Positions 42,598 to 52,226 of a stretch of DNA of 64,000 nt are shown piece after piece (positions within the stretch are counted from its first letter, which is position 1; every line of letters begins with the position of its first letter). The position numbers and the translations under genes were made by a program. The notes below the pieces were generated by a model. The model worked only from the letters and a program-made list of their open reading frames with translations, searched no databases and was not told the DNA's origin. This stretch comes from Leptospira sp. 96542 (GTDB lineage: Bacteria; Spirochaetota; Leptospiria; Leptospirales; Leptospiraceae), in contig JARJFC010000005.1 in the NCBI GenBank assembly GCA_029310945.1, positions 62,001-126,000 on the forward strand, read 5' to 3'.

Positions 42598-44373
42598 TTA
42601 ATGAATCAAATCAATGATCCTACCAAATTTTTCATCCACTCTTTTTTTTGTATCAGGATCCACTTCCAAAACTCCAGGGATCCACGGTTTCAGTCGGCAA
42701 TCAAAAACGATGGGAATCTCATAAGAGATATGATTTTTCCAAACATTGGTTCTGGCATACAAATCGGAGGCAGGCTCCATCCGTGTGAACATCGTCCAAA
42801 TAAAATCGGAATCCGATTTAATCGCATCAAATGCATCATCCACGAGGAAAACAAAATGGAAACCTTCTAAATTTTCGGATAGAAGTGTTTGGGCAAGACC
42901 GTCATCCTTCCGGTACGCCGAACCTTGTACAACAAGAACCCCAGGCAAAAATACTTTTGGGTTTGTGAACCTTCGGTCGCGGAAGCTGGTCTGGAATTTT
43001 TTTGGTAAATTGGGAAATTTTCTAGGTTTGTTTGGCTCTTGGATTCCCAGGATTAACATCTTACTCCCTTTGTTTACTTCCCCACTCGTGTAATCCAAAC
43101 TGTCTTGGCTGATATTGCTAAACACAAAAAGGTCTGTTTTGGGATCGCAGGTCTCCACAACAGTACGGAAGGTTTCTGAAAAGTTTTTGAGATCCACCTT
43201 TTCATTTGTTACAAGCAGACATTTGGTGAGAGACAATTGTCCTTCTCCCAAAATCCGAAGAGCACCCATAAAACTTTCACGGAAATATCTTTCCTTTACG
43301 ATGGCCGCGGCAAGTGAATGAACACCCGACTCTTCATAGGCCCAAACACCAAGCACCTGTGGCATGACCAGGGGAAACATTGGCGAAAGGAGATCCTGCA
43401 AAAATTCGGCAATGTAATGGTCTTCCTGGGGAGGTCTACCCACAACCGTTGCCGCCCAAATGGCATCCTTTCTATGCAAGATGGAAGAAAGTTCTAAATA
43501 GGGATAATCGTGTTGTAAGGAGTAATAACCGTAGTGATCCCCAAAGGGACCTTCTGGTTTTCGTTTGTAGGGAGGGATTTTTCCGATGAGAGCAAAATCA
43601 GCATCTGCCACAATGGGGTATGGGGAGACCGATTCTTTTTTTGTCATCCGGAGTCTTTCACCCATGAGAAAGGAAGCAAAAATGAGTTCGGGGATTTCTT
43701 CTGGCAAAGGGGCAACGGCCGCAATGGTGAGGGCTGGTGGCCCCCCCACATACACATGGGCAGGAAGGGATTCTCCATTTTTTTCAGCTTCGAAATAATG
43801 GAACCCACCCCCCCTGTGGATTTGGATATGCATTCCCACTGTGTTGTCACCAAAGAGTTGGATTCTGTACATCCCCAGGTTGCTAGATTTGGATTTAGGG
43901 TGTTGGGTATACACAAGGGGGAGAGTCACAAAGGCACCCCCATCCTCAGGCCAAGACTTCAATTGAGGCAACTCGTCCGTTGTATCCAAATGCGATCCCC
44001 AGATTGGTGCTCTCCGCACTTGTTTCATCCCCACAAGGAAGGGCAAAAAAGCGAGAGAACGGTCTTGCCAAAGCCTACCAAACCGTGGTGGAAAAATTTC
44101 TTTGGCCAATTTGGCGAGCCTTGCGATGGTTTCCACTGGTTTTGACCCAAAGGCCAAGTGAATGCGTTTTTCTGACCCATACAAATTTGTGGCAACTGGG
44201 AACTTTGTTCCTTTTACATTGGTAAAGAGAAGCGCAGGTCCCTTTTTTGCCACCACTCGCCTTTGGATTTCAGCAAGTTCTAGGTGCGGATCCACCTCGT
44301 CACGGAACACAAAGAGTTCCTTCTCATTTTTTAAAACTTCGACAAATTCGTTCGTTGATCGTAAAGAAACCAT
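42598..44373 (-). CDS. UbiD-family prenyl-FMN-dependent decarboxylase
   Basis: The 591-residue product has UbiD features: HRGGGFHYFE, the substrate/cofactor motif PEGPFGDHYGYYS with the acidic residue, and HRKDAIWAATVVGRPPQED. UbiD enzymes use prenylated FMN made by UbiX to decarboxylate aromatic or unsaturated acids. The ~590-residue class includes menaquinone- and ubiquinone-pathway members. Leptospira uses menaquinone, so a quinone role is plausible but unproven. The frame is open to a TTG at 44451, but the ATG at 44373 gives the family N-terminus. Two seven-C tracts (near 43740 and 43808) lie inside the gene. It appears to head the chemosensory operon, with cheR 7 bases on. Confidence 0.85.
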   Translation of the reverse strand: MVSLRSTNEFVEVLKNEKELFVFRDEVDPHLELAEIQRRVVAKKGPALLFTNVKGTKFPVATNLYGSEKRIHLAFGSKPVETIARLAKLAKEIFPPRFGRLWQDRSLAFLPFLVGMKQVRRAPIWGSHLDTTDELPQLKSWPEDGGAFVTLPLVYTQHPKSKSSNLGMYRIQLFGDNTVGMHIQIHRGGGFHYFEAEKNGESLPAHVYVGGPPALTIAAVAPLPEEIPELIFASFLMGERLRMTKKESVSPYPIVADADFALIGKIPPYKRKPEGPFGDHYGYYSLQHDYPYLELSSILHRKDAIWAATVVGRPPQEDHYIAEFLQDLLSPMFPLVMPQVLGVWAYEESGVHSLAAAIVKERYFRESFMGALRILGEGQLSLTKCLLVTNEKVDLKNFSETFRTVVETCDPKTDLFVFSNISQDSLDYTSGEVNKGSKMLILGIQEPNKPRKFPNLPKKFQTSFRDRRFTNPKVFLPGVLVVQGSAYRKDDGLAQTLLSENLEGFHFVFLVDDAFDAIKSDSDFIWTMFTRMEPASDLYARTNVWKNHISYEIPIVFDCRLKPWIPGVLEVDPDTKKRVDEKFGRIIDLIH

Positions 44374-44427
44374 AAAAAGGAATAGACGGACTCCCAATCT
44401 TTTTAGACGTTTAGGGCTATATTTTAT

Positions 44428-45972
44428 ATGTCCCAAGAACAAAGTTCCCAAACACCGAACATTACCGATATAAAAAGAATTGCCGTTTGTGGTGGATCAC
44501 TTGGAAGAGAGAGGCGTTCCTTCATCCGAGGACAAGTGGTGGATGTGGGGATCACTGACCTCATGAAAGCCGACGGACTCTGGGATTTGGTCACAGGGCT
44601 CTTCAAAGGTGAGGAAAACAATATCACCCCTTTTTTGGATTTTTCACTGGCTCCAGTGCGAAAACCAGTTCTCAAAATCGAAGTTTATGACAAACAAAAC
44701 CAAAAAGTTTATGTATCTGGAAAAATCAAAGCAGATGAAGACGGTTTTTTTTCCTGCGAAATCAGAGACAAACTCCCCCCAGGTTTTTACGAATTCCAAG
44801 TCCATTTGGAAGGTTTGGATAGTTTCCGCCAATATTCCAAAGACCTTGCCCATTTAAACTCCAATGAAGATTCTATTTTGGGTAAATCCACCATTGTAGG
44901 TAAAGGCAAACTCCGGATCTTAGGGGAAGATTACGACGGTTATATTGTCACTTCAGACATTGACCAAACATACTTAGCAACCGACATCCACTCTGGTAAG
45001 GGAAAATTTTCGGCTCTCTTTGAAACACCAAACCAAAAACAAGCGTTACCTGGTATGCCAGAGTTATACCAAGAACTACGCATATATTTAAACAACGCTC
45101 CCCTCGCCTTTATATCAGCAAGCCCTCATTTTTTTCGACGCACCATGCTTGCAACCATAGCCAAAGACAATGTCCAAATTGAATCCCTTCACTTAAAGTA
45201 TTTAGAAGGCACCATAAAAGGTGTGTTTGATAAAGTTGTAGGAACTATATTTAATCCTCTTGAACTTTTCCAAAATGGTTTCAAACCAGCATGGACTAGA
45301 ACAAAAAAATTTCTCGGTGCGTCTTACCAAAGTCTTTTTGACCAAATGTCTTATAAACTTTCCATACTGTTGTATGACAGAGTCTACCAACCCACAAATT
45401 CAAAAGAAATTTTACTCGGTGACAACACAGAATCCGACTACATGATTTTTACGCTCTACCAACTCATTTGTTTGGGCGAAATAGAAGGAGATGTTTTAGA
45501 AGAATATTTATACAACCTCAACTTTCTAGGCAGGGACGCAATCACAAGAGATGCTGCAAAAAGAATCCGACTCCTAGGTGAAGAAAACACTAGGATTCAT
45601 GGTAAATTAAATCCTGTGGACTTAAGTATCATCAATCGCACTGGACATGGACCGAATGAAAACGAAATGCGAAAGAAAGTGAAGGAAGCGTTACCGAACG
45701 GTTTGTATGAGAAATGTTTTTCAAACAAACAAGCGTTTCATGGAACAGAAGGAGCAATGGGGATGGCAATCATCCTTGCGGCGGAAGGATACCTTGCGAC
45801 AGAACAAATTCTTTCGATCGCTGCTGGAATGATTGGGAAAATGTTGGAAGGGAAATTGGTGGAGGAGAATTATTTATTGCACTTGGTAGAAACTTTGACA
45901 ATTCCACCAAATGCGGAGGGGACGAAGCGGCAGGTTTTAGAGGGATTACGATCTGCTTTCGGAACAGGATGA
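44428..45972 (+). CDS. App1/DUF2183-type phosphatase-like protein
   Basis: The centre of this 514-residue protein has SDIDQTYLATD, with the DxDxT of App1-type phosphatidate phosphatases (Asp177, Asp179, Thr181), and SASPHFF (about 230-236), the second HAD-like block of that family. The N-terminal ~170 residues look like a beta-rich domain. The C-terminal ~130 are helical and not recognised. In yeast, App1 dephosphorylates phosphatidate; bacterial members are little studied. No signal peptide is seen. It is divergent from ubiD, with 54 bases between them, and TATATT lies just upstream of its ATG, so the mRNA may have a very short leader. Confidence 0.75.
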   Translation: MSQEQSSQTPNITDIKRIAVCGGSLGRERRSFIRGQVVDVGITDLMKADGLWDLVTGLFKGEENNITPFLDFSLAPVRKPVLKIEVYDKQNQKVYVSGKIKADEDGFFSCEIRDKLPPGFYEFQVHLEGLDSFRQYSKDLAHLNSNEDSILGKSTIVGKGKLRILGEDYDGYIVTSDIDQTYLATDIHSGKGKFSALFETPNQKQALPGMPELYQELRIYLNNAPLAFISASPHFFRRTMLATIAKDNVQIESLHLKYLEGTIKGVFDKVVGTIFNPLELFQNGFKPAWTRTKKFLGASYQSLFDQMSYKLSILLYDRVYQPTNSKEILLGDNTESDYMIFTLYQLICLGEIEGDVLEEYLYNLNFLGRDAITRDAAKRIRLLGEENTRIHGKLNPVDLSIINRTGHGPNENEMRKKVKEALPNGLYEKCFSNKQAFHGTEGAMGMAIILAAEGYLATEQILSIAAGMIGKMLEGKLVEENYLLHLVETLTIPPNAEGTKRQVLEGLRSAFGTG

Positions 45973-46345
45973 GAAAATCGGTTTCCTATGCAAATATGGA
46001 TATCTAATTTGGAGATACAAAAACTAACGATTGAGAATTTTTTGCAAAACTTCCGAAATAATCAGGGTAAATAGTAAAACTGATTATTAATTTACTTCTG
46101 TTAAAAAATATCCGTAGTAATAATAAATCATAATTTGTAAAAATCTACAACATCAATGCGAAAATTAGCCTTAAGCAAAAGAATCGCTTGTAGGCAAAAT
46201 AAAGTTGTTGATCCCTTCGACTTTTTACATAAAAAGGGATATCAAGTGGGCTTCTCTTCGACTATTGTAAATCCATTTTTGTTTTCCAATTTCAGAAACT
46301 GCCAACCAAACTGTTTCAAATCCAAAGGGTCGTCAAACGAATACG
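45973..46345. other. 373-base AT-rich gap without a convincing gene
   Basis: A 69-codon open frame (46156-46365) runs into the acyltransferase start and has no recognisable similarity. The only structure seen is the inverted repeat at 46057-46088. The gap marks the step from housekeeping sequence to the AT-rich polysaccharide locus. Confidence 0.6.
46057..46088 (+). repeat. Inverted repeat (9-bp arms) after the App1-like gene
   Basis: AATAATCAG (46057-46065) and CTGATTATT (46080-46088) are perfectly complementary across a 14-base loop. It starts 85 bases after the App1-like stop. The stem is AT-rich and no clear U-tract follows. It could be a weak terminator or a protein-binding site. Confidence 0.5.
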
Positions 46346-47806
46346 ATGTACAAATATTTCATTGATCAATTTCAATCATCAAACAGAGATGATAACCAAT
46401 TGTATGGCATAAGAGCAATTAGTTGCTTTTTGGTGATCCTCATACATACTTTCCACTTTGCACAAAATCACGTTATAGGTATACATCCTTTCGTTATGAA
46501 TTATGTCCAAAATTTCGAATTTATCATGGATATATTTTTTCTTATGAGCGCATACTTAGTATCTGCATCTTTCCTAAAGGACTATTCAAAAAACGGATTA
46601 TCAGCCAGTTGGAAAAATTTTGCGTTGAAAAGATCATTCAGAATTTTCCCACTTTTTCTTTTCGTTCTGTTTTTATACATTGTATCTTGGAGATTTTCTT
46701 TGGAGATAGCATCCAAAGCAGGAACTTTGACCAGCGAACAAATAGAATATGGGAATAGTATGGCATGGTATTCAGATCTATTTTATATCTCAAACTACTT
46801 TGAAAATCGTTTAATGTCTCATGGCTGGTCACTTTCTCTTGAGGAGCAATTTTATTTAATCCTACCAATTCTATTGTTCGTTTTATCCAAAACCAAAAAA
46901 TTTCATCACCGGATCCCCACTCTCGTATTACTTTTTCTTATTTTAGGCATCGTAATTAGAGGTATCATTTTTTCCACGGAGAATATCTTTGATTTCGCGA
47001 GCTACAAAAAACAAATATTCGAACCTACACATAGCAGATTCGAACCTTTCATTTTAGGAACTTTTTTAGCAATTGCTAGATTGAACAAAATACAACTATT
47101 TATTAACAGAATTCCTCAAATCAAAATCGGTCTCATTATAACCGCGCTCATTCTGCTTGCTTTTAACTCTTTCTCAATTGAAGAAATTCCATTGTTATTC
47201 TATGCGATCAGAATAACAGTTTTCTCTTTGTTCAGTTACTTTTTAATTTATTTTACATTAGAAAATCAGAATAATAATCTTTTTAAAACTATCCTATCTA
47301 ACAAATTCTTCGTACCAATTGGAAAATTAAGTTATGGTATTTACTTACTCCATTTTCCAATTGTCGTTTTAATAATGAATAAATTTAGAGCGAAAGCAAA
47401 TATAACTGAATTTGGATATTTAGACCTTATTTTATGTTCTGTCCTATCTTTCGCAGTCACATTTTTATTAGCGAATGTAACTTATATCCTAATAGAAAAA
47501 CCTTTTATTCGAATAAGAGAATGGACACAACTACGCTTTGATATTTCTAAAAATGTTTTTTATACTACAAATATAAATAAAGCTGAGCTTACGATTGTTA
47601 TATTTTTACTTAATATCTTGTTTTTTCTTCCTTTTTTATGTTCACTAGCACTTCTTAAAGTAAATTTCTTTTTTGGTAGTGCTGGAAAATTGATATCCTA
47701 TTCTCTGCTCGTAGCGCCGATCGTTGCCCAAATCTATCACTTGATTCGTTATAAAAAATCCTATTTTCGCTATATTATTCTTAAATACCAGACCGAAAAA
47801 ACCTAA
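46346..47806 (+). CDS. OafA-type membrane acyltransferase (acyltransferase 3 family)
   Basis: The N-terminus has the R-x10-H motif of the family (Arg23, His34 in YGIRAISCFLVILIH). The segment GWSLSLEEQFYLILP is the other conserved mark. About ten to eleven hydrophobic segments fill the 486 residues. No C-terminal SGNH domain is present. Such proteins move acetyl or other acyl groups across the inner membrane onto O-antigen or other surface glycans. It faces the polysaccharide genes tail to tail. The DNA is clearly more AT-rich than the ribosomal region. Confidence 0.9.
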   Translation: MYKYFIDQFQSSNRDDNQLYGIRAISCFLVILIHTFHFAQNHVIGIHPFVMNYVQNFEFIMDIFFLMSAYLVSASFLKDYSKNGLSASWKNFALKRSFRIFPLFLFVLFLYIVSWRFSLEIASKAGTLTSEQIEYGNSMAWYSDLFYISNYFENRLMSHGWSLSLEEQFYLILPILLFVLSKTKKFHHRIPTLVLLFLILGIVIRGIIFSTENIFDFASYKKQIFEPTHSRFEPFILGTFLAIARLNKIQLFINRIPQIKIGLIITALILLAFNSFSIEEIPLLFYAIRITVFSLFSYFLIYFTLENQNNNLFKTILSNKFFVPIGKLSYGIYLLHFPIVVLIMNKFRAKANITEFGYLDLILCSVLSFAVTFLLANVTYILIEKPFIRIREWTQLRFDISKNVFYTTNINKAELTIVIFLLNILFFLPFLCSLALLKVNFFFGSAGKLISYSLLVAPIVAQIYHLIRYKKSYFRYIILKYQTEKT

Positions 47807-47826
47807 ATAAATGATACAAAATTTAA

Positions 47827-49299
47827 TTAGTTCTTCTTTAAATAGTGAATAGCACGAATATTATGCTGAGACTTTTCATTTTTCCTATGATAATTTTGAT
47901 CTAAGAATTCTATTACTTTGTTCGAAAACTGACTTTCGTCAGTGAGTATATTCTTTTCCTGAGTGTTAGTCGTTTGGCCTATATCAAAAAATATAAATGT
48001 CACATCACTTTCAGTTTCTAAGATATTTGCTTTAAGGGATGTCCACTTGTTTTCTTCCTTCGGAATCAATATATAGCGTCGAGAAAGAACATCTAAACCA
48101 GAGTGGTTTGCTAAAAACTGATTGTTAAAAAGTAAATTTTGCGAATTTGCGAATAAAAAAACTTCCTGAAACTTTTTGATTTGTTTCCCACTTATACGAT
48201 AAATTTTAAAGTAATTGTAAGACACAAAAAAAGAAAAGATCAACAAGGCGATCGTTAAAAATTTTAAATATTTATTACGCCAAAAATTATCTATATCAAA
48301 CTTGGCGATGAGGAAAATAGTAACTATACCAAAGTGAGACAAATATCTCGAACCCCAGTCAATATTAGAATCATTGGGTGAAAAGAAGACAGTGACAAGC
48401 ATTGCCAGGATCAAAGATAAAACAATTTTTTGACTATTTTTCTCCTTATTCACGAAAAGAAAATAATAATAGAACGGAAGAACATAAAGACAATAGAGGA
48501 GAAATCCTACCCTCGAATTTCCATAAAAAAGTAAAGATGCAATGATTTGTAATCGATCAAAAGTAAAAAGGTTAAGCATACCGCCTAAGTTTGAGTTTAC
48601 TCTTTCTCCGAATATAGAACTATAAAAATGAAAATTTCCGACACTATATATAGCGAAAACGAAAACGATGAGAAAAAGATTCCTTACTTTGACTAACAAA
48701 GAATTATCTTTTATTAGATGATATATTCCTGTAAAAATTATGGTTTCAATCCGAAACCAGCTTGCTAAAGAAAAATATGTTAAAGATTCTAATTTCCTAT
48801 CCTCTCTATGCATTCCTAGCAATATTAGTAAATTCGAAATAGCTACATCCAGAAATCCTATCGCATGAAAATAAAATGGAGAAACTAACATCATCGTTAA
48901 AATCAATAATTGTTTGTTTTTTATGTTTGGAGTAATTATATAACAGCTTAATAAAAATAAAAATAATCCAGCATAAATAAAAGATTCTGCCGGTAGGATC
49001 TGCAACAGTAAAAATTTTACAAAAATGATAGAATAAGAAAAAGGTGATATATATTCATCATTCTTATGAATCATATTAAACGAAGTTAGATCACAATCCC
49101 CTAAAGGCATCATCCAAAGGCAGTGAATTCCTATTTTCGGATAAGGAAACAAACCTACTTGGGAAGCATGGACATATTGAAACAGGGAATCACCACCAAA
49201 ACTATATTTTGGAGGGATAGACGCAGTTAAAATGATTAAAAAAATCGAAAGTAAAAAAATGTTCATGAACAGCTTGTTCTTTAGTATATTTTTTTTCAC
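47827..49299 (-). CDS. Polytopic membrane protein, GT-C-like
   Basis: The 490 residues contain about eleven hydrophobic segments. A short acidic motif (SFGGDSLF, Asp37) lies in the first extracytoplasmic loop, where lipid-linked-sugar transferases of the GT-C fold carry a catalytic acid. A ~100-residue soluble C-terminal part follows the last membrane segment. I do not recognise a specific family. It lies in the polysaccharide locus, separated from the next gene upstream by ~500 bases, so it may have its own promoter. A glycan transferase or polymerase role is inferred from context. Confidence 0.6.
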   Translation of the reverse strand: MKKNILKNKLFMNIFLLSIFLIILTASIPPKYSFGGDSLFQYVHASQVGLFPYPKIGIHCLWMMPLGDCDLTSFNMIHKNDEYISPFSYSIIFVKFLLLQILPAESFIYAGLFLFLLSCYIITPNIKNKQLLILTMMLVSPFYFHAIGFLDVAISNLLILLGMHREDRKLESLTYFSLASWFRIETIIFTGIYHLIKDNSLLVKVRNLFLIVFVFAIYSVGNFHFYSSIFGERVNSNLGGMLNLFTFDRLQIIASLLFYGNSRVGFLLYCLYVLPFYYYFLFVNKEKNSQKIVLSLILAMLVTVFFSPNDSNIDWGSRYLSHFGIVTIFLIAKFDIDNFWRNKYLKFLTIALLIFSFFVSYNYFKIYRISGKQIKKFQEVFLFANSQNLLFNNQFLANHSGLDVLSRRYILIPKEENKWTSLKANILETESDVTFIFFDIGQTTNTQEKNILTDESQFSNKVIEFLDQNYHRKNEKSQHNIRAIHYLKKN

Positions 49300-49805
49300 A
49301 AATAATCCTTATTTAAATATTACAGACTTTCAGAAGTATGTATTTTGCTAAATATTACTTTTTAACATTCGGAAGTACCCACTTTCTCTAGAATCGAACT
49401 ACTTCACCTTTGTTTATTATAAACCATTCCTCGCAATGTTAAAATGGGTAATCTCTTTAGTAAATAGATTCATTGCATAAATCGGCTAAACAAAATATGC
49501 AATACTGAAATAGCCAGATTGAAGAAGCTACCTACACTGATAAGTATGATAATGAGAGTAATTTGTTAACGATTAAACGATAAAAAAATAATGTTACAAA
49601 TTTTCTTTTTAAAATGTAGGTTAATCCCTATAAATCGCAACCAATCTCCTATTGAATAATAGGAAGATCCGTTTTCCCTAAGGAAGAAAAGAAATCAAGA
49701 TCATTCAGACCAAACCACTAAAAACCTAGAACGATAATATAAACTAATAAATTATTTGATACTAACTTTAACGAAGGAACGATTATTTAGACAATTGAAA
49801 ATAGG
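49300..49805. other. 506-base AT-rich gap without a gene
   Basis: No open frame of note and no RNA fold was recognised on either strand. A short hairpin (TCCTATT, four bases, AATAGGA; 49647-49664) is the only clear symmetry. The gap separates two same-strand genes and probably holds the promoter of the membrane-protein gene at 47827-49299 and the end of the long glycosyltransferase transcript. Confidence 0.6.
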
Positions 49806-50813
49806 TCATTTTAGTTTACCATCGGATAGATAGCCCTCTGATTTTGTCTTCATAAATTCAATCACATAGAGAGGTCTTCCTTTCGATTCCTCAAAAATGC
49901 GAGCGACATATTCACCTAAAATTCCAATTGAAATCAAAATGGATCCACCTATTAAACATATTAAAGTGACTATTGTCGCCCAACCAGGGTTGTAAACAAT
50001 CGGCAATTGTAAAATAAAATGTTGAAATGCTCGAAATAGTGCATAAATTCCAACACTAAAACCTAACATTGCAACGACAATACCAAGAGCTAAACTAAAT
50101 CTTAATGGCAAAGGTGAAAACGAAACCGCTGCGTTCATTGCAAGTTTTAACATTTTTTTTATGGGATATTTCGTTTCTCCAGCTATCCGCGGATCTCGAT
50201 TATAATAAACAGGTGTTTGAGGAAAACCAATCCAAGCATTCATTCCCCGAAGAAACCGATGATTTTCACGTAAAGTATTGAGTGCGTCTAAACACCTGCG
50301 TGAGATTAAACGAAAATCACCTGAATCCAAAGGCAAATCCCGATGTACAAGTATTTTCATTAATCGATAGAATGCCCATGCTGTGAATTTTTTAAAAAAC
50401 GACTCTCCTGAACGAGCGATGCGCTGTCCGTAGGCAACATCATACCCTTCCTTATATTTTTCTAACATTTCAAGTATCACTTCTGGTGGATCCTGTAAAT
50501 CTGCATCCATAATCACGATAGCGTCACCTTTCGCAGTGTCCATCCCAGCCGTAACAGCTATTTGGTGACCAAAGTTTCTAGCTAAAGAAACTACTTTGAT
50601 TCTTCCATCAGACTCTGCCCATTGCGCAAGCGAAAATATAGTGTTATCCGAACTTCCATCATTTACGAGTATTACTTCTACTCTTGATGATAATTTCTTT
50701 AAGAAATGTGTCATTCGATTTCGTAAATGGGGAATGACTAATTCTTCATTATAACAAGGTATAATAATTGATAGTAAGCTCGGAAATTTTCTAGGCTGAA
50801 GATAGTATTTCAT
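49806..50813 (-). CDS. GtrB/DPM-like polyprenyl-phosphate glycosyltransferase
   Basis: A GT2 enzyme with an N-terminal GT-A domain (IIIPCYNEE; metal motif DAD at 103-105 followed by LQDPPE) and two C-terminal membrane segments (about 235-265 and 280-312). This is the layout of GtrB-type bactoprenol glucosyltransferases and ArnC. They load a sugar onto undecaprenyl phosphate on the cytoplasmic face, for flipping and use by a GT-C transferase outside. The adjacent gene (50814-52226) encodes such a GT-C candidate. Length 335 is typical. It is the last gene of the run. Confidence 0.88.
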   Translation of the reverse strand: MKYYLQPRKFPSLLSIIIPCYNEELVIPHLRNRMTHFLKKLSSRVEVILVNDGSSDNTIFSLAQWAESDGRIKVVSLARNFGHQIAVTAGMDTAKGDAIVIMDADLQDPPEVILEMLEKYKEGYDVAYGQRIARSGESFFKKFTAWAFYRLMKILVHRDLPLDSGDFRLISRRCLDALNTLRENHRFLRGMNAWIGFPQTPVYYNRDPRIAGETKYPIKKMLKLAMNAAVSFSPLPLRFSLALGIVVAMLGFSVGIYALFRAFQHFILQLPIVYNPGWATIVTLICLIGGSILISIGILGEYVARIFEESKGRPLYVIEFMKTKSEGYLSDGKLK

Positions 50814-52226
50814 TTATTTTAAATTGACCTTGGTATATTCTTCAATTACGAATCCATAAAAATGTTTTTCATCTAATTTTATGTATTTTCCCTCTGGAAA
50901 AAAAGGCTCCCCATTTCCACCCAAAAACCGTTTCAAAACACAGATACTATTTTGACTCATATTAATTTTTTCTCCTGTGAGAATTGGATTCATCGTTTCA
51001 TTCTGAGCCCAGCGTAAATACAATCTGACGTATTCTGGGTAAGCATCGGTCAAAAGTAATGGCTGTGCACAATGAACCGAAGCAAAAGACACAGCTCCCC
51101 TCCAATCTTCCTTGAAGTTGGTATAGAATGTTTTTCGAAGTTCGACTAAGGAAAAAAAAGTTAATAAAACTAACACTGTATAGACAACAACTTTCCGATT
51201 CTGTTTAGCCAAAAAACATGCAAAAAAATAATAAAAGAGAGGCAATGTTATAATCCAGTTTCGGTTAGTAACAATTGGTTTATAAAAGGAAAACAATGTT
51301 GTTGAGAATAAAATTACCAAAGATACAAATAAATAAATGTTTTCATTTCGATAGAAACTTTGATCCTTTGTTTTTCTTTTCTCTCGAATGGTAACAAAAA
51401 CAGAATATAAAAAATAAAAAAATGGGATGATTAAAGTAAGATAAAAAGTTTTTTTCGAAAAATAAAAAAATAAATTATAATAAGTTTGTGCTAATATCTC
51501 TCCCGGAGGTTCAATCCATCCAGCAGTTGCAATTTTAGTTCCATTCATAAGTTGAAGGATAAACGGTATAAATCCCAAAAATGTAAACAATCCCAATAGA
51601 AAAATTTCTTTCGATTTTCCATTCTGGTCGATTAAAGATTTTATCCAAAAAACGAGGTATAATGATCCACAAAAAACAAATCCAAATAAATGTGTATAAG
51701 AAATCGCAATAGATAAAAAAACAAGAATGTAGATTTTTAATTTATTATTTTTGGAATTTTCTAAACTTGAAAATAAAATAAAAATGACTGAAGAGAAAAA
51801 TAATAATGGAGAATACGAACGAACCTCCTGCGCATAATAAATTGCGCCAGGTGAAAATATGAATAAAAATAGAAACAAGATTCGTTTCGTTTTTTCCCAT
51901 TTTATTGTCAAATACCAAACAAGAATTAAATTTAAGACAGAAACTATGATTGGAAACAGTCTTACACTGAGCTCGGATTGAACTGGCAAAACATACATCC
52001 ATAATTTTAAAAAAACTTGAAAGAGTGGTGGATGAGGATCATCATGCAAAAAATTAAACATATCTTGCCAAGGTAATGTAGAAGCAAAGACTGAATAGAG
52101 CTCATCCCCCCATAAACTTTGCCGGTCGAATTTATAAAATCGTAAGGACGTACCAACTAAGAATAGTAAATAGAAAAATAACTCAAAACGGTATTGCTGA
52201 AATAGTTGTTTTAATTTTAGAATCAT
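50814..52226 (-). CDS. GT39/ArnT-like membrane glycosyltransferase (GT-C)
   Basis: The 470-residue protein has about ten membrane segments. The first periplasmic loop carries SLWGDELYS (Asp41-Glu42) followed by HDDPHPPLF (about 61-69), the pattern of protein-mannosyltransferase/ArnT-like GT-C enzymes. These transfer a sugar from a polyprenyl-phosphate donor in the periplasm. It abuts the GtrB-like gene and overlaps the preceding gene by 4 bases (ATGA), so donor synthase and transferase are probably a functional pair. The acceptor may be O-antigen, lipid A or a protein. Confidence 0.78.
   Translation of the reverse strand: MILKLKQLFQQYRFELFFYLLFLVGTSLRFYKFDRQSLWGDELYSVFASTLPWQDMFNFLHDDPHPPLFQVFLKLWMYVLPVQSELSVRLFPIIVSVLNLILVWYLTIKWEKTKRILFLFLFIFSPGAIYYAQEVRSYSPLLFFSSVIFILFSSLENSKNNKLKIYILVFLSIAISYTHLFGFVFCGSLYLVFWIKSLIDQNGKSKEIFLLGLFTFLGFIPFILQLMNGTKIATAGWIEPPGEILAQTYYNLFFYFSKKTFYLTLIIPFFYFLYSVFVTIREKRKTKDQSFYRNENIYLFVSLVILFSTTLFSFYKPIVTNRNWIITLPLFYYFFACFLAKQNRKVVVYTVLVLLTFFSLVELRKTFYTNFKEDWRGAVSFASVHCAQPLLLTDAYPEYVRLYLRWAQNETMNPILTGEKINMSQNSICVLKRFLGGNGEPFFPEGKYIKLDEKHFYGFVIEEYTKVNLK

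Noticed and set aside
44374..44451. TTG start for the UbiD-family gene at 44451
   Set aside because: The extra 26 residues are not UbiD-like and would overlap the divergent App1-like gene. ATG 44373 is preferred.
46156..46365. 69-codon open frame before the acyltransferase
   Set aside because: No similarity, no good ribosome-binding site, and it overlaps the start of a certain gene.
49647..49664. 7-bp hairpin as a terminator of the glycosyltransferase operon
   Set aside because: It is ~140 bases past the last gene, AT-rich, and has no U-tract on the minus strand.
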